Assembly (NCBI GenBank): GCA_029834535.1
Contig: JAQMWT010000361.1
Location: forward strand, 1 to 64,000
Direction: 5' to 3'
Source of the DNA: Chrysophaeum taylorii
Lineage: Eukaryota > Sar > Pelagophyceae > Pelagomonadales > Pelagomonadaceae
Length of the DNA: 64,000 bases
The translations under genes were made by a program, and so were the position numbers. Positions 18,434 to 28,479 of the stretch are shown here, piece after piece. A model generated the notes under the pieces. It ran no database searches, was not told the DNA's origin, and saw only the letters and a list, made by a program, of their open reading frames with translations. Numbering within the stretch: position 1 is the first letter of the stretch; the number at the start of each line of letters is the position of its first letter.

Positions 18434-20494
18434 TTACGACCCTCTTTGTTGTTGTTGTTGTTGTTGTTGTAACCCGGCATCGAGCGTCGTCGTCGTCGTC
18501 GTCCCGTCGTCGGAGAAAAACCCTCGGTGTCGATCGCCCCAGGCCTTGATCGAGGCCGAGGCTATGATGAGCATGCCCGAGTTGGTTTCGGAGACGCGGG
18601 AGGCCACGTTGAAGGTGGCCTTGAGGAAGTGCACGAGAGACGGTTGGAGCCTGGGCGGCGATCCTCCGGGCCGCTTTGCCGCGCTGCCCGTGACGACGCA
18701 GAGCGTGGGGGGCATGGCGGGATTGGTCGCGTAGGCGCGGCGGAGCGCGGCGAGGACGGCGGCGGACGCGACCGGAACCGAGGAGCCGTGCACGTCGAGG
18801 TTGAGGACCTTGTCTCGCTTCCCAAAGTGGAGCTCGGGGAAGAGGTTCCGGCGCTGGCCCGCATCCCAGCAGTCGGCGGCGGCCTTGAGGCGCGGCAGGA
18901 GCTGCTCTTCGGACAATCCAACGGCACCCAGAAGGCCGTCGTCGAGACAGAGGTCGAGCGCGACGTTGTAGGCGGCGCGCGGGGAGGCGGCGCGGGTGGT
19001 GACGAGGTCGACGACCCGGGCCCAGTTGTGGTCGCCGGAGGCTGCGAGCGCGGAAGCGCAGGCGGCTATTGCGCGCGTCGGTTTGGCGACCGACTCGTGC
19101 TCCTCGAGAATCGCGAGGGCGGAATCGGCGTCGGGGATGGCCTTGCAGGCCTCGAGCGCGGCGACGACGCTGCCGGCGTGGTGCCACCTCGGGTCCTCCC
19201 GAAACGCGAAGAGCGCGTCGTTCGGGGCGCCCGCGTTGGTCTTGCAGCGGACGACGGCGGCCAAGCCGGCGTCCGCGAGCGCGATTCCGTGGCGGCCCAT
19301 CTCGTCGACGAGGTCGGCGAGGACGGCCGTCTGGCCAGCTGCCCCCAGCGCCTCGAGGGCCACCGCGATGACGTCGCCCGTGATTTCGTGGCCGTCGTCC
19401 CTCGCAGCCGCGAGGAGGCCGACGCAGCGCTCCCAGTCGGTTTTCGCGAGAGCCCGCATCGCCCACGCGTACGTTTCGACGGTCGTCGGGTGGTCGTTCG
19501 CCAGGACCTCGTCGGTCAAAAAGGCCTCGGCGCGGGGACCGTCGTGCTGGAGCGCCGCCTTGAGGACCGTCGTGGCGACGACGGCCGTCTCGTCGGGTGC
19601 GCGCCGCGCCGCGAGGCGTCCGTAGGCCTCGACGGCCTCGTTCGCTCGGCCCGCGCGACCGCACGCGAAGACGTAGCGCGCCCAGGTCGCGTCGTCATCG
19701 AGGTTTCGGGACACCGCGAGGTCCAAAACGCGCCGCGCCGCGTCGACGCGGCCAGCGGCCGCGCACGCGTGCGTCGCCTCGCGAAAGTCCCGAGAATCGG
19801 GCCGAAGCCCGACGCGCGGCATCTCCTCGATCAGAACGCGCACCGCCTCGCGCCAGTCGCCAGCCCGCCCGCTCAGGCGCATCGCCTCGCGGCACGCGAG
19901 CATCTTCGCGCGGGCGTCCCCGATATCGCAGGCTCGACGCGTCCACTCGCGCGCCCGCGACGTCCACGCGTCCTGCGCGGCGACCGCCGTCGCGTAGGAT
20001 ACCGCGTCGGGCTCCACGCCGCGCGCCGGCATGCGCTCGAGCAGCACGATTTCCGCCTCGCGCGCGGCGCGGCCCTTGGCGCACGCGCGCAACGCCGCGT
20101 TGTACGCGACCGTCGTGGGCGCCTCCATGCGCTCGACCATCGCCGTCGCGCCCGCCGCGTCGCCGACGCGCGCGAGGGCCGACAGGACCAGCGTCCAGTT
20201 CGAGGGCCGCCGCAGGACGCCGCGTCGCTCGAGGATCAACGCCGCCGTCCGCACGTCCGCCCGCCGCACCCCCTTCTGCGCGGCGAGCCGCTCGATCTCT
20301 CCCAGGCTCCGCCCCGTCTCGTGCCACGCCTCCACCTGCGCGCGCCGGTACGCGACGGCCTCGGCGTCGCCCGCCAGGGCGCGCCGCCGGAGCCCCCGCG
20401 CACGCGACACCTCCTCCTTCTCGTGCTGCGCGAGCGCCTCCCGCACCGCCTGCGATATCCCCCGCGCGACCCGCGAAGCCCGAAACAGCAGCAT
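18434..20494 (-). CDS. PPR protein with C-terminal Smr domain
   Basis: The 686-residue protein consists of an N-terminal organelle-targeting-like region (MLLFRASRVARGIS) and an array of about 12 helical-hairpin repeats typical of pentatricopeptide proteins. Examples are TTVAYNAALRACAKGRAARE, PDSRDFREATHACAAAGRVD and DDATWARYVFACGRAGRANE. An Smr-like domain follows, with LNLDVHGSSVPVA and LCVVTGSAAKRPGG. PPR-SMR proteins bind organellar RNA and often act in processing or translation. The extreme C-terminus is a low-complexity tail with polyThr and polyGln from CGT and TTG tracts (18450-18510). It is intronless. Target RNA and organelle are unknown. Confidence 0.9.
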   Translation of the reverse strand: MLLFRASRVARGISQAVREALAQHEKEEVSRARGLRRRALAGDAEAVAYRRAQVEAWHETGRSLGEIERLAAQKGVRRADVRTAALILERRGVLRRPSNWTLVLSALARVGDAAGATAMVERMEAPTTVAYNAALRACAKGRAAREAEIVLLERMPARGVEPDAVSYATAVAAQDAWTSRAREWTRRACDIGDARAKMLACREAMRLSGRAGDWREAVRVLIEEMPRVGLRPDSRDFREATHACAAAGRVDAARRVLDLAVSRNLDDDATWARYVFACGRAGRANEAVEAYGRLAARRAPDETAVVATTVLKAALQHDGPRAEAFLTDEVLANDHPTTVETYAWAMRALAKTDWERCVGLLAAARDDGHEITGDVIAVALEALGAAGQTAVLADLVDEMGRHGIALADAGLAAVVRCKTNAGAPNDALFAFREDPRWHHAGSVVAALEACKAIPDADSALAILEEHESVAKPTRAIAACASALAASGDHNWARVVDLVTTRAASPRAAYNVALDLCLDDGLLGAVGLSEEQLLPRLKAAADCWDAGQRRNLFPELHFGKRDKVLNLDVHGSSVPVASAAVLAALRRAYATNPAMPPTLCVVTGSAAKRPGGSPPRLQPSLVHFLKATFNVASRVSETNSGMLIIASASIKAWGDRHRGFFSDDGTTTTTTLDAGLQQQQQQQQRGS

Positions 20495-20507
20495 ATTAGA
20501 ACTAGTG

Positions 20508-21194
20508 ATGTTGCTTCCACTTCAGCTCGCGGCGGCGATAGGAATTCGAGGAGTTTCCGCCGCGAACTGCGTCGAGCGGCTCGACCGCGGGGACGTCGCG
20601 TGGGTCGCCGCGCTGTCCCCCCAAGACCTCGGGGCCATCGTTCGGTCGGGCGACGTCGAGTGCGCCAAGCTGCTGGTGGCGCGGAACCTCGTCGACGACA
20701 GGGGCGCGGCAAGCCTCTTCGCCGAGGCGGAGATGGCCCTCCGCGGCGCCGAGCGCGACCTGCGTGTCGACGACCCCCAGGTCCCGTCTATGGCGATTTC
20801 GCCCGCGCTCGAGTGGGCCCAGTCGGCCTCGGCAGTCTTTTTGCGCGTTAAGTGGTCGCACAAAATCGACGCCCCTGCCACCCTCGACGTCGCCGACGTC
20901 AGGGTCGACTGCGACTCGGGGACCGCGATCCGCATCGAGGCCGCCTCGTCTTCGAAGACGTTTTCCGTCCAATTTCCGCTTGGAGACCGCGTCGACGCGT
21001 GCGAATGGGAGCCCGCTTCCGTCGGCCGCGTAGTCGTCACCCTCGCCAAGGCCACCCGAGCCCGCTGGCCAAAGCTAACCGACGCGCCCGGCCTCGCGCT
21101 TCATACCTGGTGGGACAAGCAAGATTCGCACCGCAAGGAGTTGGACGCTCTCGACGACCGCGCGACGACGCGAGACGATGATGATTTTAGAGAA

Positions 21195-21229
<35 letters not shown>

Positions 21230-21718
21230 CTCGCTCCCGACCGCAAAGCGACCATCGCTGGAAGAGGTGCCGCCTCTCGAGGCGAGCGCCACTACGCTGT
21301 CTGCGCGAATTTTTGGTGCTCTGGACGGTCTCCGTAATAGAACCGAGTGGGCCGCGACGCTCTCCGACGTACGTGCGGTTTTGAAACGAAGACGACGAAG
21401 ATTCTTGTTATAGGTGATCGAGAACCTCCTCGACGGCTGGTCGGGCGACCCGAAGGCATTCGCCGCTCGACAGGTGTGTGTTCCGGAACGAACGAACGAA
21501 CGAACGAACGACCACTCAGTCATTTACTCTCGACCACTCAGTCATTCACTCCTTCCTCTCTCTCCCAGGCCGACCGCACCCTCGGACGCATCCGCCGAAA
21601 CGCCACTCGATGGCACCGGATCCTCGACGACCAAGCTGCGGTTCGCAAGCGACGCATCAACGACGAGCTTCAGGCCAACATTACGGCCCTCGACGAGTCG
21701 ACCCCTCCCGACCTCTAA
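20508..21718 (+). CDS. Secretory-pathway CS (p23-like) domain protein
   Basis: Three exons (20508-21368, 21414-21473, 21569-21718) are joined by introns of 45 and 95 nt, with consensus GTACGT...TATAG and GTGTGT...CCCAG ends, and give 356 residues. A signal peptide (MLLPLQLAAAIGIRGVSA) precedes a CS/p23-like beta-sandwich, best seen from VFLRVKWSHKIDAP to FSVQFPLGD and VGRVVVTLAKATRARWPKL, then HTWWDKQD. A polyThr tract and a basic helical C-terminus follow. Known CS proteins are Hsp90 co-chaperones or parts of fatty-acyl elongation enzymes. A lumenal CS protein is unusual, and its role is unknown. The start codon is 13 bp from that of the divergent PPR gene. Confidence 0.8.
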
Positions 21719-21794
21719 CAACAACAACAACAACAACAACTACTAAAGTCGGTCGTTTGTTCGTTCCTTTGTTCGTTCAACGGACCTATTGTTG

Positions 21795-23028
21795 ATGCTG
21801 CGTCTGCTCGCGCTGGCTGCGTGCACCCTGTCGTCGATCGACGCTCGGCTCGACCAGCCACTGGTCGGCGTCGGGGAAATCAGCGAAGATGAGGTGGGCG
21901 TGCGCGGCAACGGCGCGAGGAACGCGTACTTCGTGATGATCGGGCCGATGGACACCCAGCGCAAGTACGGCCGATGGTTATTTTCGGCCCTCGCGATTGC
22001 CAACGCGCTCAGCCGCCTCGGATCCGAGGCCGACTTTGTGTTACTCCTGGCGCGCTATCGCGAACGCCAGCACGCGACCGTGCGGTTGCTGGCGAGCGAG
22101 ACGCAGATGCTGTCGCGGGTTGGCGCGCGGTGGCGCTACTTGTCGGCGCCGGGCGAGCGGCGAATTCCCGGATTCCATCTCGGGAACTACAAGCTCGCCG
22201 TCTGGCAGCACACCGAGTATCATTTCGTCCAGCTCCTCGACGCCGACGTCCTTCCCATACGCTCCATGGACCCGCTCTTCCGGTTACCGTCGATGGTCTC
22301 GTCGAGCGCCATCAGCTGTCCGGGGAGGATCGCGCCGCTCAACGCGGGCTGGATCGCCCTCGTCCCCTCGCGCGACCACTACGAGGCTCTCGTCGCGCTT
22401 CTCGACAGATATCAAACCGAGCCGAACGACGCGCTTCCGTGGGGCCGCGAGCTCGACGGATGGTACAACAGCGACGGCAAGGTCCAGCCGCCTGGCTGGG
22501 ACTTCTTCGACGCCCAGGGAAATCAGGGTCACCTCTACTCATACTTTCGCTTCGACGCCCGGAGCCTCGCCATCCTCTTCCACGCGCTCCACCTCGACTA
22601 CCGCCTTACGCGCTACGACCGGATCAACCAAGGTCGGACAAAAGGCACGCCGCTACCCCCACCTAATGACGTCGCCACTCTGCTCTCGAATGCGTGAGCT
22701 TTGTTTTGCCCCTCGTTCCATGACTCTCGCGTCCAGCTTTCCGTGCCCCTTCTCGGCCAGGGGCCGCGGTGTCGTCCACGCCTATCTCCATTTTACGGGT
22801 TGGTGGCAACCTTTTGACTCCCGCTTTATGATGCAAACAGGCCAACGCAAACCATGGACGAAATTTAGCCCGGATAATGCGCGCGACGTCCACTGGTATC
22901 ACGCACTCTTGGCGCACGGGAATGCGTCGGCGATGCTCGGCGCGCTCTTCCCCGGCGAGGATCCTCATCACATGCTCGCATCCCTCAAAGAAGCGACCCG
23001 CCGACTGAAACATCGGCGACGCCGATAG
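21795..23028 (+). CDS. Secretory GT8-family glycosyltransferase (glycogenin-like fold)
   Basis: Two exons, 21795-22693 and 22761-23028, separated by a 67-nt intron (GTGAGC...GGCCAG), encode 388 residues. A signal peptide or anchor (MLRLLALAACTLSSIDA) is followed by a GT-A glycosyltransferase domain. It shows PGFHLGNYKLAVWQHTEY, the metal-binding DAD motif in VQLLDADVLPI, and LNAGWIALVPS. The second exon supplies HFTGWWQPF, equivalent to the HFTG motif near the end of GT8 enzymes. Without splicing, the frame would stop just before this motif, which supports the intron. The sugar and acceptor are not predictable. A Golgi position is inferred. Confidence 0.88.
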
Positions 23029-23733
23029 CGTCCTCTCAGGGAGCATGGACTCGAAAGTATTGCACCTGTGCTAAAGAAGCAGCTTTCTTTCCTTTCGTTT
23101 CCTTTCGTTTCCTTTCGTTTCCTTTCCTTTCGTTTCGTTTCGTTTCTGATGGGTATGGCAGGGGTTTTCACAACCTGCGTGTCGTAGAATAATCGCGCTT
23201 TGCCACCTCCATCTTGTCCGCATAGAACCAAGCAATCGCCGTGAGCTCAGGAGGACCAGCTAAACGGGGCTTTTCTGGTTGTGCGCCACCTTTTCACGCC
23301 CGTCTCCTTTCTTTCCTCCTTTATTCTACCTCACCGTCTTTGCCTTTTGCTGTGACAGAAAGCGCGCCTCACTTCCTTCATTATTGCCCTCTCGAGCGCT
23401 CTCCCGCGCGCGCTCTATCTATCAGATCCCCCCCCTACCCTCCCAGGACAGTTCGGCGAAGATGTTGTCGGTTACAGCTCAACGGTAGGGATGTGCTGGC
23501 ATGTAGACTTTGCAAATTTCCAAAGAGCTATACACAACACTGATTGGGGAACAGGTAGTACTCGCGATGAAACGGCGCGGTGCTGGAAGATGACGGCGCA
23601 CCAAGCGCTGTGCGACGCCCGCGCGACGCGAGTCGTGGTCAGCGCGTCTGGCTGTGTTTCGTTGTGGATTTTGTCATCTTTACACAGTCGTGAGTATCGC
23701 TCAGGACGAGTCGACAACCAGAGTTACCAAAGC
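23029..23733. other. Intergenic with a TTTCG/TTTCC pentamer tract
   Basis: A pyrimidine-rich pentamer array (CTTTC and GTTTC units) lies at about 23085-23148. The coding frame of the next gene is open upstream to 23491, but the stretch before 23734 does not look like protein and is treated as 5' untranslated sequence. Confidence 0.5.
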
Positions 23734-26397
23734 ATGAGACGTAATTGGCGATGGTGCTTGCAACGAAGATGGCTTTTCGCGTTTTTGGCCACTGTTTGTT
23801 CGGCAGACAGGACGGTTATCGCGTGCGTCGGGGACTCGATCACGTACGGCGGTGGCGACAGCAAGGGGTACTCGTACCCATTCCGACTGCAGGAGAGCCT
23901 GGGGTCCTCGTCGTTTTCGGTGCTGAATTTCGGCGAGAGTGGAGCGACGGTTTCTCCTACCGTCGACCAGTATCAAGAGAAGTTTAGTGACACTTACGAG
24001 GATGCGCTCGAGAGCGGGGCTGACGTCTTCGTGATCCAACTCGGAACTAACGACGCAAAGACAAAGTGGTGGAACGCGACGACCTACCGTGCGTCGATGA
24101 ACGCTTTTCTGGACACCTTTGTCGCACTTCCGCAAGTCCCCAAACTGGTGTTGAGTGTGCCGCCCCCCTACGTGTACTACGACGACAGCTGGGACGACGT
24201 TAACGCGAACGCAATCAACGCCGAGTTGCCAACAATAGTGCCTGAAATCGCCAAGGTGCGAGGGATTCCGTACGCCAACAACTATAAGGCGTTTGGCGGA
24301 TTGGAGAACTTCAACGAGGACTATTACTGGCTCCCATATGACGGCATCCATCCGAATCCGAGCGGCTACGAACGGATCGCGTGGGAGATCTACCAGACGC
24401 TCCGGGAAAATTATTTTCCAGATATAACGTACGTGCCGACGTACCGGCCTACTCTTACGCCCACCAGTTCGCCATCCTATACGCACCGGCCGACTCACAT
24501 CCCTGTGCCGCACCCGACGCCTGCGCCGTCCTACCATCCGACCTACGAGCCAACTTTGAGTCCATCAACGGCCAAGCCAAGCCGCCCGCCGACGCCCAAA
24601 CCCTCGTACGCACCTTCGTATGTGCCCACTACGGCGAGGCCAACCCGGCTGCCGACGGTACATCCTACGCCGTGGCCGACCCCGAAGCCGATACCGACAC
24701 CCACGCAACTACCGTCCGCAAATCCAACCATGGCGCCGAATCCGGCGCCTACGTCAGCCGTGCCGTCGATCCCGCCGTCTTGGTCGCCTACGCCGCTAAT
24801 CTCGCCGAAACCGTCAACCGTTTCTCCATCTTCCGGACCCACACTGGCACCTTCGCTCAATCCAACCACGTCCTCGCCCTCGACACCGGGTCCGTCGTCG
24901 ACGATCGTCCAAGTGACCGTTGCGAGCGCCGTCATCTCGGGCATCGTCGCAGACGAATTTGGCGCTGCGGAGGCACGCGCTTTCGAGGTCGCGGTCGAGG
25001 AAACCATGGATCTTCCCCAGGGGACCGTCACCGTGGTCACGCCCGCCACGAGCAACAGCGAGAGGCGCCGGTTGCTGCAAGAGACAACTGTCGTGTTCGA
25101 AATCGTCTCCTCGATACCGGTAATTCGGGTGGGAGAGGATCTTGAGCGTGCTGTTGAGAGCGGCCAGCTCACTGCCGAACTTCGCTCCAGAGGGAGCCAC
25201 ACCGCGTTGGCTGACGCGACCATAGACGAAGTTGCCTTCGACATCACACGTTCACCCTCCGCCATTCCGCTTGGATCCAAAAAGTCCTCCGGGATCTCTC
25301 CGTTGATGTCGACCGCGATCTACGTCTCCGTCTCTGTTGCCCTTGCCGCGCTACTCGCAACCGGGGGCTGCCTTTTGGTGAGAATGGGTGGCTGCCCGAA
25401 ATCAAAACATCCGAACTCCCCGAGAACACCGCCGATAAAGCATCAGTCTTCATCATCGGAGCAGTTGCACGAAAAGACAGCAGAATCGCCACACGGAACT
25501 AACGGATTGACAGCCATAAGTGAACGCGCGAACGTCGAGGGCAAGCTCCAATCTCGCATGGAATCAACATCACCAAACAAAGTCGCCAGCGACTCTTCGA
25601 GCGCGAGCAAGCACAGTCCTCCGAAAAGAATGCTCAACGAGAAGGCTTTGGAGTCTCTGGAAGAGCCTTCTTCTTCTGGCGGGGATTCGCCCGACGACGA
25701 TGCAGTGGTGGAAAATGTCAGCGATGCCGGGATTTCAAAGCCTCCTGCAACAAGGGACACAAAGCTCGCGTCTCCACTAGTTATCCAGCTGAGTCCTAGA
25801 GACGCGACTGTTGGTGGTAGCGCGGAGCTGGTGCCTTTGAACTCAGAGGCACTCCTCCGCGAGGTTCGCGTCGCGGAAGCTGCTCTAGAGTTAGAAGAGC
25901 AGGCAATAGTGCGACGAGAAACGACGACGGCGCCAGCAAGCGACGAGCCACAGCAGGTTTCGTTGAAGCGCAGCACTGACATTCGACATTCTTCCTTTCT
26001 CGCCGAGCTTAGTGCGACGCCCTTGTCTATGGCACGTATGGTGCACGGCGCGCTCATGTTGAATACCAAGGCGAAGGACACCGCCGATGCAACATCAGAT
26101 GAGCGTGAGATCAACGATCCCAACGACATTGATGCTACCGTCGAAGATTTGCAAACTTTGCCGCACTTGCCGCTCACACCCAGCAACGCACAGGCTGCCG
26201 AAGCACTCAGTCTTTTCTTTGCTTCACCAGTGGCCTACCAGAGCGAGCCAAGCCCAGGGAATGTCCAAGTCAACTACACCATCGAAGAGTGGAGTCAGCC
26301 CAGCCCACGTGGTAGCGGCGACAGTTATTCGGAGGCGCAGGCCCAACCAGACTCGACCACCCCCTTGTGCCAGGCGAGCGATACGCAGGATCAATGA
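23734..26397 (+). CDS. Membrane-anchored SGNH/GDSL hydrolase with Pro-Thr linker
   Basis: The 887-residue protein starts with a signal peptide (ATG at 23734 preferred over the one at 23491 because it gives MRRNWRWCLQRRWLFAFLAT). Residues 28-220 form an SGNH hydrolase with Ser35 in CVGDSITYGG, QLGTNDAK (102-109) and the Asp203/His206 pair in YDGIHPNPSGY. A Pro/Thr/Ser-rich linker (about 223-395) looks like a wall or glycoprotein stalk. A second extracellular region and one membrane segment at about 523-548 follow, then a 340-residue acidic, Ser-rich cytoplasmic tail. Its substrate could be a cell-surface ester. The long tail suggests signalling or anchoring and is not explained by hydrolase function. 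Confidence 0.88.
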   Translation: MRRNWRWCLQRRWLFAFLATVCSADRTVIACVGDSITYGGGDSKGYSYPFRLQESLGSSSFSVLNFGESGATVSPTVDQYQEKFSDTYEDALESGADVFVIQLGTNDAKTKWWNATTYRASMNAFLDTFVALPQVPKLVLSVPPPYVYYDDSWDDVNANAINAELPTIVPEIAKVRGIPYANNYKAFGGLENFNEDYYWLPYDGIHPNPSGYERIAWEIYQTLRENYFPDITYVPTYRPTLTPTSSPSYTHRPTHIPVPHPTPAPSYHPTYEPTLSPSTAKPSRPPTPKPSYAPSYVPTTARPTRLPTVHPTPWPTPKPIPTPTQLPSANPTMAPNPAPTSAVPSIPPSWSPTPLISPKPSTVSPSSGPTLAPSLNPTTSSPSTPGPSSTIVQVTVASAVISGIVADEFGAAEARAFEVAVEETMDLPQGTVTVVTPATSNSERRRLLQETTVVFEIVSSIPVIRVGEDLERAVESGQLTAELRSRGSHTALADATIDEVAFDITRSPSAIPLGSKKSSGISPLMSTAIYVSVSVALAALLATGGCLLVRMGGCPKSKHPNSPRTPPIKHQSSSSEQLHEKTAESPHGTNGLTAISERANVEGKLQSRMESTSPNKVASDSSSASKHSPPKRMLNEKALESLEEPSSSGGDSPDDDAVVENVSDAGISKPPATRDTKLASPLVIQLSPRDATVGGSAELVPLNSEALLREVRVAEAALELEEQAIVRRETTTAPASDEPQQVSLKRSTDIRHSSFLAELSATPLSMARMVHGALMLNTKAKDTADATSDEREINDPNDIDATVEDLQTLPHLPLTPSNAQAAEALSLFFASPVAYQSEPSPGNVQVNYTIEEWSQPSPRGSGDSYSEAQAQPDSTTPLCQASDTQDQ

Positions 26398-26841
26398 GAC
26401 AACCGGTTTTATAGACCTACACGCGACGCTCGTCGATCCTCTGGAGGGAGAAAGTCAGGTTGCGACGCGCCAGCGTCCTTTGTCGTCGTCGTCGTCCTCC
26501 TCCTCCTCCTGCTTCACCTCCTTGCGTTGCACGTTGGCGCTGCCAAGTTTCGTCGGGGGACGAAAACACTCCGCGGTGACGATGCGCCCAACATCCCGGA
26601 CAGACGGACCGACAGACAGGCCCTTGGACTTTCGTCCATGGGGGAGCTCGCGCGATCAGTCCACGCGAGAGCAGGCGACTTAAAATTACTGCCATTTTGA
26701 AGCTTCGCTACACTACGAAAAAGTCTATGCGAACATTGAAGTGCGGCTATAATTTTGCCGCAGCCAGGAGTAGGCTGCAGGAATGTCGTCTGAGTACGAG
26801 GAGGAAAGTCGGACGAAGCGGAGGACGGGAAAGCCCGCATC
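26398..26841. other. Intergenic between convergent genes; nothing recognised
   Basis: This 444-bp stretch contains a GTC/CTC triplet tract near 26480-26510 and no supportable gene. Confidence 0.35.
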
Positions 26842-28479
26842 CTAGTGCTGGAGATTTGCCAGGAAACGGGAGTGTACATCGAGCCCGGAAGCGATGTCTC
26901 TCTCGGCGTCGCGGGTAGCGACGAGAGTCTCGACAGAGAAGGCGCGGATGGCCTCGTAGGAACTCATCGTACCCATGGCCGAGGAACGACGGCCGCTGAA
27001 CGGGAAGACGTCGGGGCCTCTTGAGCACTGCATGTTGAAGTTGACGCGACCGACGATGGTGGCCAGGGCGTCGACGAGCGGGGCAGCGCGTCCGGCGTCC
27101 GAGGTGAAGATAGCGGCTTGCTGCCCCGACCAAGAGGCCTTGGCGGCGGCGACGACGTCGTCGAGCGTCGAGAAGGTCGCAATCGGGACGACGGGGCCGA
27201 ATTGTTCCTCGTGAAAGAGTCGCATGGTCGCGTCGACGTCGGCGACGACGGCCGGAGAAAAGAGTCCGCCCGCGACGTCGGCACCGGTAGGGTTGACAAT
27301 GCGGGCCCCTTTGGTCGTGGCGTCGTCGACAACCTCCGCGAGGTAAGCGGGCTTTGCGGTCTCGGGCAATGGCGTGATCTTGACGCCTTCGTCCCACGGC
27401 AGGCCACGTTTGAGAGCCTCGATCGCGTCGGCGAGCTTCGCGGTCAGGGGGTCGGCGACATCCTCGTGCACCATGATGAGCTTGATGGCGGTGCAGCGTT
27501 GACCGTTAAAGCTGAGCGCCCCCTTGACGATCTCGGCAACAGCGTTGTCGAGGTCTGCGTCGGGCAGCACGATACCCATGTTCTTGCCCTCGAGCTGGCT
27601 GAAGACGCGAAGACGATGCGGGTGCGGGTGCGCGGCGATGAGCGCGTCGGCGCCCCTCCTCCCGCCGATAAAGCCGAGTGCATCCACTCTACCCGTGTTC
27701 ATGACGGGACTGAGAGTGACGCGGCCCGATCCCGACACAAAGTTGACGACGCCCTTGGGTAGCGTCGCGCGGATTGCGTCGATTGATAGAACGTGCGCGA
27801 GGGCGCCGATCGCCGGGAGTTTGAGAACGACGACGTTTCCCATCAGGAGCGCGGGGATCATCATGGCGTACATTTCGTTCAAAGGGTAGTTGAAGGGCGC
27901 GAGCATGAGGCAGACGCCGACGGGGCCGCGTCGGACGCGGGCGCGCACGCCGTCGACGACAGTCCAGTCCGCAAACTCCTCGTTCTTGGCTGTGCGGAGC
28001 GCTTGTAACACGTCGCGCGCAAACTCGACCGTCCGATCAAACTCCTTGGCCGCATCGGCCGAGGTTTTGCAGATCTCCCACACCAGCACTTCGACGATCT
28101 CGTCGCGGCGCGCCACGAGGGCGGCGAGGTACGCCTCGACGGCCGCCGCGCGCTCGGCGAGCGACATCTGCGGCCACTCACCCTGGCCCGCGTCAAACGC
28201 GCCTACGGCGGACTCCAGCGCCTTGAGCGCCCAGTCCCCGTCCATCACAGCGAGGCGCCCAATGCGCGTCCGAGCGCCCGTCGCGTCGTAAATCGGGGAC
28301 GTCACGTCCTCGCACGGCCCTGTCCACGGCACGAGCTCGCCGCCGATGAACACGGTTGACCCTCCATCGATCGACGGGGGCGCGCGTGCTGTGGTCATCA
28401 AAGGCGCGAGTTCTTGCCGTTCGCCGCGACTCGCGGCGACGCTCAACGACAACAACAACCTCCCGAGCGCCGTCGTCAT
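26842..28479 (-). CDS. GAPN: Non-phosphorylating NADP glyceraldehyde-3-phosphate dehydrogenase
   Basis: This aldehyde dehydrogenase superfamily enzyme oxidises glyceraldehyde-3-phosphate directly to 3-phosphoglycerate, producing NADPH. The 545-residue product has the catalytic Glu297 in SQLEGKNMGIVLPDADL and nucleophile Cys329 in FNGQRCTAIKL. It also has APFNYPLNEMYAMMIPAL and the GAPN-typical NFNMQCSRGPDVFPFSGRR. A roughly 35-residue N-terminal extension with a hydrophobic core (LGRLLLSLSVAAS) suggests entry into the secretory pathway or an organelle, although most known GAPN enzymes are cytosolic. Its ATG overlaps the stop codon of the upstream same-strand gene. It is intronless. Confidence 0.93.
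   Translation of the reverse strand: MTTALGRLLLSLSVAASRGERQELAPLMTTARAPPSIDGGSTVFIGGELVPWTGPCEDVTSPIYDATGARTRIGRLAVMDGDWALKALESAVGAFDAGQGEWPQMSLAERAAAVEAYLAALVARRDEIVEVLVWEICKTSADAAKEFDRTVEFARDVLQALRTAKNEEFADWTVVDGVRARVRRGPVGVCLMLAPFNYPLNEMYAMMIPALLMGNVVVLKLPAIGALAHVLSIDAIRATLPKGVVNFVSGSGRVTLSPVMNTGRVDALGFIGGRRGADALIAAHPHPHRLRVFSQLEGKNMGIVLPDADLDNAVAEIVKGALSFNGQRCTAIKLIMVHEDVADPLTAKLADAIEALKRGLPWDEGVKITPLPETAKPAYLAEVVDDATTKGARIVNPTGADVAGGLFSPAVVADVDATMRLFHEEQFGPVVPIATFSTLDDVVAAAKASWSGQQAAIFTSDAGRAAPLVDALATIVGRVNFNMQCSRGPDVFPFSGRRSSAMGTMSSYEAIRAFSVETLVATRDAERDIASGLDVHSRFLANLQH

Noticed and set aside
18527-20851. 774-codon open frame antisense to the PPR-SMR gene
   Set aside because: It is a shadow of GC-rich codon use. 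Its composition is Arg/Gly/Ala-rich without motifs, while the minus strand has clear PPR and Smr motifs and two good gene starts inside the span.
23491-23733. N-terminal extension of the SGNH hydrolase from the upstream ATG
   Set aside because: The extension hides the signal peptide, looks like translated untranslated sequence and has no family support.
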